Shown here: piece by piece, positions 1-7,150 of the stretch
How positions within the stretch are numbered: position 1 is the first letter of the stretch
Layout of the letters: each line of letters opens with the position of its first letter
Origin: CAVDAL01 sp963606965
Lineage (GTDB): Bacteria; Actinomycetota; Coriobacteriia; Coriobacteriales; QAMH01
Assembly: GCA_963606965.1 (NCBI GenBank)
Contig: CAVDAL010000053.1
Location: 1 to 8,430 of the forward strand
Length of the DNA: 8,430 nt
Direction: 5' to 3'
Program-made: the position numbers and the translations under genes
The notes under the pieces: model-generated
The model's database searches: none
Told to the model about the DNA's origin: nothing
What the model saw: only the letters and a program-made list of their open reading frames with translations

Positions 1-1
1 A

Positions 2-165
2 AGCATCCGGCACTGACGAAGAGAATACTGCGAAGGCAGTGTAAAAAATTATGCGCTCCGGTTTTGCGAGGACTGTCTGAGCGACGCTAGTCGCGAGTTC
101 CGCAGCGGGAGCGCATAATTTTTGGAACGGGTGCCGAGCTATGACCGGAGTTAGTGCCGGATGCT
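2..165. repeat. Large palindromic (cruciform-forming) intergenic element
   Basis: The element is almost wholly self-complementary. Its outer arms, AGCATCCGGCACT (2-14) and AGTGCCGGATGCT (153-165), are perfect 13-bp inverted repeats that extend to 17/150 with one G-T pair. A small hairpin ACTGC-gaag-GCAGT sits at 27-40. A 16-bp perfect inner stem joins 44-59 to 108-123. Its apex folds further: 65-68 with 101-104, 70-74 with 96-100 (one G-T), and GCGAC-gcta-GTCGC at 81-94. No protein is encoded here. It could be a MITE-like or REP-like dispersed repeat, a structured RNA, or a recombination site. I do not recognise the family. It lies just downstream of the surface-protein stop codon. Confidence 0.75.
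43..123 (-). terminator. Probable (possibly bidirectional) intrinsic terminator hairpin
   Basis: On the minus strand, transcription leaving the surface-protein gene meets a long hairpin whose perfect 16-bp outer stem (44-59 with 108-123) has a GGAGCGCAT core and ends in a run of six T (43-48 on the plus strand are A). On the plus strand the same structure ends in five T (119-123), so it could stop transcription from either side. The apex is long, about 48 nt, and itself folded, which is atypical of a minimal terminator. The role is inferred from structure and position, about 65 bp past the stop codon. Confidence 0.55.
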
Positions 166-188
166 AATCAAGTCAACACCCGAATGCT

Positions 189-3100
189 TTATTTCACAAT
201 CAGCTTTTTATTCTTCCCTTTTTTCAAAATCAGCTTCTTATACGCCTTCTTCTTGGAAGACTTAACTTTCACAACAAGCTTCTTGCCACCATTTTTGCCA
301 GCTTTCTTAAAAGCTTTTGTAACAGTCTTTAACTTGATGGTCTTTTTGATTGTGATCTTAGTCAACTTGCTTGTCTTATAAAATGCCTTCGAGCCAATTG
401 TCTTTAGAACTTTAGAAGTGCAAGTGAAATTCTTCAATTTCTTACAACCACTAAACGCGCTAGCCCCAATTTTCACAAGCTGCTTGCCGCCGCTAACTTT
501 GGTCAACTTCTTGCAGCCCTTAAAACCTTTCTTTGCAATTTGCGTCACTTTATAGACATTGCCTTTTGCATCCTTAATGCTGCTCTTAACATTCAGTTTC
601 TTAATCTTGCCTTTAGCTTTTGCATAAGCTTTAACACTTACAGTCTTCTTGCCTTTCAAAACAGTATAAACAAGATTGCCAACTTTAATTGTTTTGCCAG
701 CATCCAAACGAGTATCCTTTACAACAGGAGCAGGCTCAACATCATTAGCACCAGGAATCTGCCAAGCAAGCAGTGGAGCACCACAATCAGGGCAAGCAAT
801 AAATGTGCCTTTACCAGCAGCCGCATTCAACTTCTTAACAAGGTTCGCGCTCTTAAATTCATCTGCTGTCAGCGCGACAATTGAGCCTTCATCCAATGAA
901 TCTGTGTCAACAGCAGCGCCTTCATACCCATTGCCACTTAAGCAATAGCATGGCTCGCTCGCACTGAACACACCAACAGATCCTTCGCCTTCCCAGGTCA
1001 TTGCAAAACCATAAGCATTTTCTTCTACAACCGCACTCAAAGATCCAATTGCATAGCAATTCTTAATTGGGTTATATGAATTATTGTACAAATTTCCTAC
1101 AAACGAAGCTGTATAAATATCACAACTTCCTTCACCACTATAGCTCGCATCATTCGTAACATCGCAATTTGCATAACAATTCAAGAATTTAGAAACATAA
1201 GAATATCCTGCAAAGCCACCAACATATCCATAAATATTATCGCATGCGTCTAAAAGAACACCAGCATTTGCATAACAAGATTTTACATCGGCACCATATG
1301 CATATCCAACAAATCCGCCAACATCTGTGGCATAACCATCAGAGATAACAGTGCCTTCAAAACCAACATTTTCAATTAAAGAATAATCATTGTTGCGATA
1401 TCTAGCAAAACCAACAATGCCGCCAACAATGCCTCCGTTAGTCATACCATAATAATCCTCTTCATAAGTACTGCTAATTGATGCATCCTTCAAGGTGAAG
1501 TTCTTAATAGTAGCGCCCCAAATTGCGCCAAACATGCCAGCATAATAGCTTTCTGAATTTTCAATAGTCATATTGCTAATAACATGACCTTTACCATCAA
1601 AAGTTCCCATAAATGCTGTTGTCGTTTTTGAACTGTCACGGTAAGAAAAGTCAGCATCAGCTGTTCCGATTGGGATCATCTCAATGTCACTCATATCTAT
1701 ATCATTTTTGAGAGTGACTGTAATGCCTTCATAAGTGCAATCGCCGCTGTTTACAGCTTCAGCAAGAGCAAGCAGTTCTTCACCAGTGCTAATATCTGTT
1801 GGCACAACTGTAAAGCAAATTACATTGCTAAAAATTTCTTCTGATGTTTTGAACTTTTCAAGCACATTTGTTACAGAACATGTGTAATATACCTCACCCA
1901 CAGTTTTTTGCGTAGCAGGCTTATATGTTGCATTGTCTGCACCATCAACAGGCTCCTTGTTCGAACCATCCTTGCTACATGTATACCACTGATATTTTGC
2001 TTCGCCAAAATCAGAGCTTGGTTGCATAAACGTGCAGCTTAATTCTGGTCCCCTCTGACCTTCAAAAACGGTTGCACTTTCTGGCTCAACTTTAACTTCT
2101 GATGGTGTACCAGGCACTGCGTCTGAAACAACAGGGATTGTAATTCCCACTTTGCTTGTGTTAGACACGCCATCCTTTTCATAGCCAACCACACAAACAT
2201 AACCAAGAGATTTACCAATATCATCAGCGCTAATTTCACCAATATCAAGTGTAAATAATTCTGGTGATGTCCCTAAAGCTTGCGATTCGCCTGAATCCAC
2301 AGCTTTAAACCATGTATACGACTCAATATTCATGCCAGCATCATTGCCAAAGGCATCTTTACTTGCGTCCGCTGTAATGCTGAGCTTTGTGCCAGCTTTA
2401 ACATATGGGGCATAGCTGCTTGGACTAAGCTTCACAACAGGCAAAGTGCTTGCCTCGAATTCCAAAACAGGATATCCATCTGTGCCAGCAACAAAAGTAT
2501 CCGCACCGCCAGAAGCCTTAGAATTCAGCAAGTCAACAAAGTCTGCACTTGCGAGTTCAGCATAATATTTTGGAATAAGCTGTGAAGAGCTTGGCGAATA
2601 ATTATCGCCAGTAGCGTTATCTTCTTCATCATACAATTCATAATAGCAAGGCTTTGCAGCTGAAAAGACTTTTACATTCTTGTACCAAACATAGCAAAAT
2701 AGTGCATCGCCAGGGCCTGTGACTTCTGCATTTGTGAAGCAATTATTTATCTTTGCTTCTTCGCCTGTTGTTGCTGTAAAACCTGCAGTTGAAACATTTT
2801 CATTAGTCGATTCGTTTATAACGCTTCCTGTTGAATATGAATCTGAAATTGTGCCATATTCGCATTCGCCTGCAAGGCCACCAACCCAAGCACCATTTTC
2901 TGTTTCACCAACGCTTACTTCACCAGAAAAACTTGAAGCTGTGATTTCAGACATAGGAACATAATCATAATCTTCCGGATATTCCGAATGGTTGTAAGGC
3001 TCTTTGATATAACCAACAAGACCGCCAGCAGCGCCAGAAGCTGCTGCTACAGTGCTCGACATTACAGACACATTTGAAATGGTTGCATCTTCTGCCGTAC

Positions 3101-4877
3101 CAGACAAAACGCCAACCTGTGAATATGAATATTCACTATCATAAGTTGAAGTGACATTGGCATTTTCTATCTTCAAATTCTTGACGCATGATCCTTCTGG
3201 CAGTCGAGCAAAAAGCCCAGCATACTGTCTGCCGCTTGCAGATATCGTCAAGTTCTTGATTGTGTGACCTTGGCCATCAAAAGTGCCTTGGAAGCAACCG
3301 TTACCACCAAGAGAACCTGAGGCACCAATTGGTGCGAAGTTTTCAACAGAAGACATATCAATATCATTTGTTAAATAAACAGTGCTGCCTTTGTAATAAG
3401 TCCAATTGGACACTTTACCAATAAGCTCTGAAAATTCCACCAAATCTTGCGCTGTTGAAATTTCTAAAGGCTTAATTTCAACAGCAATAACTGGACTCAT
3501 TGCTTTAGCAGTTTTTACTCTTTCAAATGTATTTGTTACTTCGCATTTGTAATAATAAGTGCCAGCCGCAACTTTAGCCACGACTTCATATTCATCTTTC
3601 CATGCAGATTCTTCAATGGCTTTTGCATTGCTGCCATCTTTGTCGCAAGTGTACCACTGATATGAATAACTCCCAACGCCTTCAGAGCCTTTGCTTGGAG
3701 AACATGTAACTTTAATTTTCACGCTACTTGAATAGTCCTGTTGCACGAATGCATCGCCATCTGCCGCAATTGTGACTGTTGGTACTGTTGCAGGAGTAGC
3801 AGTTACACAAGTAATGCGGCTGTCTGTAGTGTCGGCTGTTTTCGCAATGCCATCAAGAGTATATGAAACTTCGCACCAAACATAATAAGATGCGCCTGTA
3901 TATGAATCGTCTGGGATTGTTAACTTAAACTTATTACTCGTAGCAGTCGAGGCAATCTTATCGAATTCTTTTGTTACGCCTTTGCCTTCATAATAATATT
4001 TCCACTGATATCCAGTAATCTTGACTCTTTTAGAATCTATTGCTTTGCCAACAATATCTTTGCTTACATCCACTGTAATATCAATGCTATTACCAATTAT
4101 TGCGCTTTCTTGCTCTGGCGAAATAACTGGATTTGGATCTGCAGTCGGAGTAACAGTAAGTTGAATGTTTGGACGCCTGTAATTAGTTTCATATGTAGAC
4201 ATTGCTGATGAAGAATGTTCTGAAATACTTGCTTCATCTTCAACAGTTTGGCTGTAATATGCAACAACTGAATTTGAAACACTGGACTGTTCATAGAAAA
4301 GATTATTGGAACAAGAATTTGACTTCTTGCATACAGCAATTACAAGAGAACCTTCCCCGTCATATTCATAAGGATTTGTTAATGTTAAAGTTTCCCAACC
4401 TTCTTTTTGACCAATGGTTGGTTTACCTTCATACACAAGTGTGAATTCGCTGGCATCTACACCTGAGCCGCCTATAGTGGACATGTCATCAATAGTTGCA
4501 AAATAGATTTTCACATTTGATGTTACAAGTGGGTCGACAGAAATAATATTATATGCAAGCTTTTTGATTGTGCCTGCCATGCCAATTTCATAAGGTTGAT
4601 AGACAGATTCTGTAGTGCTGAATCTTTGGGATGAATCATACGGAGTGGAATTGCCGCGCATTACATAAGTGGAATATTTTTCTGCAATGGTGACAACAGC
4701 ATCTCCATCTGAATTGACTTCCATGCCATTTCCGCTTGTTACTTCTGTAGCTTGAGCAGTTTGTTCAGAATGTTGAACAGCTGGAACAAGCAACAAAATC
4801 ATTGCCAATGAAATAAACAGAGCTAAGCTTGCACGCGAAGCTTTAGCCAAGGTGGACAATATCATTTTTCTTTCCAT
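189..4877 (-). CDS. Secreted modular surface protein (jelly-roll, Ig-like, GLUG and BspA-type LRR domains)
   Basis: The product is a large exported protein of 1,562 residues, probably an adhesin or matrix/glycan-binding protein; the ligand is unknown. The start at 4877 is chosen because AGGAGG lies four bases upstream. An upstream in-frame ATG at 4910 has no ribosome binding site. A signal peptide is clear: basic residues 3-15, hydrophobic 16-34, and an AQA cleavage site near 41-43. Residues 45-250 resemble the jelly-roll domain seen at the N-terminus of many secreted proteins (for example the stretch KLAYNIISVDP, then GWETLTLTNPYEYDG). Next come Ig-like domains with paired Cys and a YQWYTC motif (about 251-467), a GLUG/beta-helix block (about 472-805, with NDIDMSS, GTFDGQGHTIKNLTI and GGLVGY), and then a second copy of the same Ig plus GLUG arrangement (about 811-1375). 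From about 1395 the protein is a Lys-rich tail with BspA-like repeats (AFSGCKKLKNFT type). There is no LPXTG, SLH or transmembrane anchor, so attachment is unclear; the basic tail could bind wall polymers. Domain names are by motif recognition, not by search. Confidence 0.85.
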   Translation of the reverse strand: MERKMILSTLAKASRASLALFISLAMILLLVPAVQHSEQTAQATEVTSGNGMEVNSDGDAVVTIAEKYSTYVMRGNSTPYDSSQRFSTTESVYQPYEIGMAGTIKKLAYNIISVDPLVTSNVKIYFATIDDMSTIGGSGVDASEFTLVYEGKPTIGQKEGWETLTLTNPYEYDGEGSLVIAVCKKSNSCSNNLFYEQSSVSNSVVAYYSQTVEDEASISEHSSSAMSTYETNYRRPNIQLTVTPTADPNPVISPEQESAIIGNSIDITVDVSKDIVGKAIDSKRVKITGYQWKYYYEGKGVTKEFDKIASTATSNKFKLTIPDDSYTGASYYVWCEVSYTLDGIAKTADTTDSRITCVTATPATVPTVTIAADGDAFVQQDYSSSVKIKVTCSPSKGSEGVGSYSYQWYTCDKDGSNAKAIEESAWKDEYEVVAKVAAGTYYYKCEVTNTFERVKTAKAMSPVIAVEIKPLEISTAQDLVEFSELIGKVSNWTYYKGSTVYLTNDIDMSSVENFAPIGASGSLGGNGCFQGTFDGQGHTIKNLTISASGRQYAGLFARLPEGSCVKNLKIENANVTSTYDSEYSYSQVGVLSGTAEDATISNVSVMSSTVAAASGAAGGLVGYIKEPYNHSEYPEDYDYVPMSEITASSFSGEVSVGETENGAWVGGLAGECEYGTISDSYSTGSVINESTNENVSTAGFTATTGEEAKINNCFTNAEVTGPGDALFCYVWYKNVKVFSAAKPCYYELYDEEDNATGDNYSPSSSQLIPKYYAELASADFVDLLNSKASGGADTFVAGTDGYPVLEFEASTLPVVKLSPSSYAPYVKAGTKLSITADASKDAFGNDAGMNIESYTWFKAVDSGESQALGTSPELFTLDIGEISADDIGKSLGYVCVVGYEKDGVSNTSKVGITIPVVSDAVPGTPSEVKVEPESATVFEGQRGPELSCTFMQPSSDFGEAKYQWYTCSKDGSNKEPVDGADNATYKPATQKTVGEVYYTCSVTNVLEKFKTSEEIFSNVICFTVVPTDISTGEELLALAEAVNSGDCTYEGITVTLKNDIDMSDIEMIPIGTADADFSYRDSSKTTTAFMGTFDGKGHVISNMTIENSESYYAGMFGAIWGATIKNFTLKDASISSTYEEDYYGMTNGGIVGGIVGFARYRNNDYSLIENVGFEGTVISDGYATDVGGFVGYAYGADVKSCYANAGVLLDACDNIYGYVGGFAGYSYVSKFLNCYANCDVTNDASYSGEGSCDIYTASFVGNLYNNSYNPIKNCYAIGSLSAVVEENAYGFAMTWEGEGSVGVFSASEPCYCLSGNGYEGAAVDTDSLDEGSIVALTADEFKSANLVKKLNAAAGKGTFIACPDCGAPLLAWQIPGANDVEPAPVVKDTRLDAGKTIKVGNLVYTVLKGKKTVSVKAYAKAKGKIKKLNVKSSIKDAKGNVYKVTQIAKKGFKGCKKLTKVSGGKQLVKIGASAFSGCKKLKNFTCTSKVLKTIGSKAFYKTSKLTKITIKKTIKLKTVTKAFKKAGKNGGKKLVVKVKSSKKKAYKKLILKKGKNKKLIVK
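753..2447 (-). repeat. Surface protein module copy 2 (Ig-like pair plus GLUG block)
   Basis: This encodes residues about 811-1375. It is collinear with copy 1: LSPSSYAPYVKAGTKLSITAD, YQWYTCSKDGSN, GTFDGKGHVISNMTI, VFSASEPCYC, then TFIACPDCGAPLLAW. Copy 2 has more GLUG-like strands (GGIVGF, VGGFVGY, VGGFAGY) and gains a CPDC motif where copy 1 has GTDG. The divergence shows that the duplication is old. Confidence 0.7.
2454..4127 (-). repeat. Surface protein module copy 1 (Ig-like pair plus GLUG block)
   Basis: This encodes residues about 251-808. It begins near ISPEQESAIIGNSIDITVD, passes through the Ig segment YQWYTCDKDGSN and the GLUG-lead motif GTFDGQGHTIKNLTI, and ends with VFSAAKPCYY and TFVAGTDGYPVLEF. 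Each landmark has a counterpart in the same order in copy 2. Boundaries are approximate. Confidence 0.7.
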
Positions 4878-4890
4878 GATTCCTCCTAGC
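4878..4890 (-). promoter_or_regulatory. Ribosome binding site fixing the surface-protein start
   Basis: The minus strand reads GCTAGGAGGAATC immediately before the ATG at 4875-4877. The full AGGAGG core sits four bases from that ATG and 16 bases from the next in-frame ATG (4865). It lies inside any translation starting at 4910. This makes 4877 the best start even though the spacing is slightly short. Confidence 0.8.
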
Positions 4891-4927
4891 GCAGAATTAG
4901 CAAAAAGCATTCATTTTAGAACTTGTT

Positions 4928-4941
4928 CCATGATAACATGG
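4928..4941. promoter_or_regulatory. Operator-like palindrome in the surface-gene leader region
   Basis: CCATGATAACATGG has 5-bp arms (CCATG/CATGG) around a 4-bp centre. It lies about 50 bp upstream of the surface-protein start and overlaps a weak promoter candidate on the minus strand (TTGTGC, 17 bp, TGTTAT). It could be a repressor site or a short leader hairpin. No known regulator consensus is recognised. Confidence 0.35.
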
Positions 4942-4963
4942 CGGCTGCAAATTAGGCACAAGG

Positions 4964-4969
4964 ATTATG
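4964..4969 (-). promoter_or_regulatory. Candidate -10 box for the surface-protein gene
   Basis: The minus strand reads CATAAT, five of six matches to TATAAT, about 87 bp upstream of the start codon. No good -35 hexamer sits at the expected distance, so this is only one of two weak options. The other is TGTTAT within the palindrome at 4928-4941. Read-through from ppk is also possible. Confidence 0.3.
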
Positions 4970-4981
4970 GAAAGTTTAAAC

Positions 4982-5012
4982 AAGTATTGTAGGACCCACG
5001 AAGAGAATACTT
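4982..5012 (-). terminator. Weak hairpin just after ppk
   Basis: AAGTATT (4982-4988) and AATACTT (5006-5012) form a 7-bp A+T-rich stem with a 17-nt loop directly after the ppk stop codon, followed on the minus strand by an imperfect T-rich run. It is too weak for a convincing intrinsic terminator. Ppk transcripts may continue into the surface gene. Confidence 0.25.
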
Positions 5013-5014
5013 AC

Positions 5015-7150
5015 TTATTTCTTCAGCAGCTTTGCAAACAGCCTGCCAATCGCTTTTGAAACACTGCCATTATTTTTGGCCTTTGCGCTTTTTGAATGCA
5101 TGGACGTTTTCATAAAATATGCCTGCGAATCAAATGGGTCAGCTTCATCGCTGAATTTGCGAACATAAGTGCCATCGCTGAGCATGTCGCTAGCCTTTGC
5201 AGTGTCGCGAAGTTGTGCATCTAACAACCACATCAACTGCTTTTTTAACGTATCATTTTCCACAGGATATGCAATTTCTACGCGCCTGTTCAAATTACGC
5301 GTCATTAAATCTGCAGACGATATATAAATATTTGCATCTTCACCACGGCCAAAAAGATAAATACGAGCATGCTCCAAAAATCGTCCAACAATACTTGTGA
5401 CATGAATATTTTCCGTATAGCCTTTAACGCCCGGCAAAACACAACAAATTCCGCGAATAATGAGCTGAATTTCAACGCCAGCTTGCGATGCTTGCGCAAG
5501 CTTTTTTATAACGCCACATTCGGTAACAGAATTCGCTTTGATGCAAATATAGCCATTGCTTCCAAGCTCAATTTGCTTATCAATCTCGCGCAAAATCATA
5601 TCCTTGATTCCATGCGGAGAAACACAAAGCTTTTCATATTCGCCATCAAGCTTATTCACAAGCATATTGCGGAAGAATGCAGCAGCGTCTTCTGCAATTT
5701 GCGTATTAGCAGTCACAATACTCAGGTCTGTATACATCGCATTTGTCTTTTCATTGTAATTGCCAGTGCCAATTTGTGTGATATAGCTTGTTCTATTGTG
5801 AGAACGCATCGTAATTAAACAAATTTTGCTATGACACTTGAAACCTTCTGTGCCATAAATAACTTGGCAGCCAGACTCTTCAAGCATCCTTGACCATGCC
5901 AAATTGTTTTCTTCATCAAAGCGAGCACGCAACTCCATCAATGCCAAAACTTCCTTGCCATTTTCTGCTGCCCTGCAAAGAATTTGTGCAATTTTTGAAG
6001 AAGAAGCCAATCTATAAATAGTAATTTTGATAGAAAGAACTTGCGGATTATCTGCTGCCTCGCTTAGCATTCGCAAGAATGGGTCAACGTTGTCATAGGG
6101 GAAGTAAAGCATAAAGTCGCGCGTTTGGGCCTGATGCAAAATCGACTGATCTTCACGCAGGTCTTCTGACCAACGACCAGAAAAATTCTGATACAACAAA
6201 TGCGTAGAAAGATCGCTTGGCAGCTCGTCAATCAAGCCAAAGACATAACTCATGTTCAATGGACATTCATCTATGAAAATCTGCGAATCTTCCACATTCA
6301 CAAGCGCGGCAAGTTTTTCTGCAAAATCCGCAGAAACATTGCAGCTAATTTCCAAGCGAACAACAGCCAAATGATCGCGGCGCTTCAAAAGCTTCTTCAT
6401 TTGCTGACGAAAATCTTTTTCATTATCCTCGAACTTTTCTTCATCAAAACTGATGTCTGCATTGCGCGTAACAGAGATTATGCAACTTTCCTTCACTTCA
6501 TAAGCATCAAACATTTCTGGCAAAAAATGCAGCAAAATATTTTCTGTGCGAATATAGCTTCTGCCATTTTTTAGCATTAAAAATTGCGGAGCGCTTTCTG
6601 GCATTGGCACGACCCCAACAGCGCTTTTGCCCTTTTTATTTTCAAGAAGCGCAATCGCATAAAGATGTTTATTTGCCAAATGCGGCACAGGATGATTCGG
6701 CCCAATCAAAATTGGAGAAAGCACTGGCAAAAGCTCCATTGTGAAGAATCTATTGACTCTTTTTTGTGTATTTGGTTTTAGATCTTTGCTCAGCTTCACC
6801 TCATGAATGCCATGCTTGTCAAGTTCGTGCACAAGATCGGAATAAATTTTCTTCTTCATTTTCAGCAGTTCAGGAACTTGCGCATATACATTACTGAGCT
6901 GCTCTTTTGGCGTCCAGCCTGTCTTGCTGTCTGTATCATTTGGCAACATGTGGGCAATGTCAAACAAGCTGCCGATACGAACCATAAAAAATTCATCAAG
7001 GTTGCTCGTGAAGATAGAGAGGAATTTTAGCCGTTCCAAAGCTGGCACATTTTCATCGGCGGCTTCTTCTAAAACTCGCTGATTAAAGCGTAGCCAGCTG
7101 AGTTCTCTATTTTGCATATATTGATATTTTTCTATATGATTTTTTGGCAT
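5015..7150 (-). CDS. ppk: Polyphosphate kinase 1
   Basis: Ppk1 reversibly transfers the gamma-phosphate of ATP to the end of a growing inorganic polyphosphate chain. At 711 residues it is close to the family norm (E. coli 688). The N-terminal block NRELSWLRFNQRVLEEA followed by SNLDEFFMVRIG is diagnostic. The order is N domain (about 1-105), head (about 106-325), then C1 and C2 phospholipase D-like halves. H440 in KCHSK matches the autophosphorylated His435 of E. coli. H594 in FLEHARIY matches His592. R380 (IYRLA) and R410 (RFDEE) match the Mg-binding Arg375 and Arg405 with identical spacing. The last 30 residues are a basic tail. The start is supported by AGAAGGG five bases upstream. It overlaps the end of ppx by 19 bp, so the two are probably co-transcribed and translationally coupled. 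The order ppx-ppk is the reverse of E. coli. The reading frame is intact and no key residue is missing. Confidence 0.97.
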   Translation of the reverse strand: MPKNHIEKYQYMQNRELSWLRFNQRVLEEAADENVPALERLKFLSIFTSNLDEFFMVRIGSLFDIAHMLPNDTDSKTGWTPKEQLSNVYAQVPELLKMKKKIYSDLVHELDKHGIHEVKLSKDLKPNTQKRVNRFFTMELLPVLSPILIGPNHPVPHLANKHLYAIALLENKKGKSAVGVVPMPESAPQFLMLKNGRSYIRTENILLHFLPEMFDAYEVKESCIISVTRNADISFDEEKFEDNEKDFRQQMKKLLKRRDHLAVVRLEISCNVSADFAEKLAALVNVEDSQIFIDECPLNMSYVFGLIDELPSDLSTHLLYQNFSGRWSEDLREDQSILHQAQTRDFMLYFPYDNVDPFLRMLSEAADNPQVLSIKITIYRLASSSKIAQILCRAAENGKEVLALMELRARFDEENNLAWSRMLEESGCQVIYGTEGFKCHSKICLITMRSHNRTSYITQIGTGNYNEKTNAMYTDLSIVTANTQIAEDAAAFFRNMLVNKLDGEYEKLCVSPHGIKDMILREIDKQIELGSNGYICIKANSVTECGVIKKLAQASQAGVEIQLIIRGICCVLPGVKGYTENIHVTSIVGRFLEHARIYLFGRGEDANIYISSADLMTRNLNRRVEIAYPVENDTLKKQLMWLLDAQLRDTAKASDMLSDGTYVRKFSDEADPFDSQAYFMKTSMHSKSAKAKNNGSVSKAIGRLFAKLLKK

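Noticed and set aside
189..4877. CRISPR array or DNA-level tandem repeats within the large gene
   Set aside because: The repetition is at protein level with diverged DNA. There are no regularly spaced identical direct repeats.
4878..4910. Upstream in-frame ATG that would add 11 residues to the surface protein
   Set aside because: No ribosome binding site precedes 4910, and the added residues would include the AGGAGG used by the ATG at 4877 and displace the signal peptide from the N-terminus.
4919..4928. GAACTTGTTC as an SOS (LexA) box
   Set aside because: The arms GAAC and GTTC are separated by only two bases, whereas the Gram-positive SOS box needs four, and the flanking bases do not extend the symmetry.
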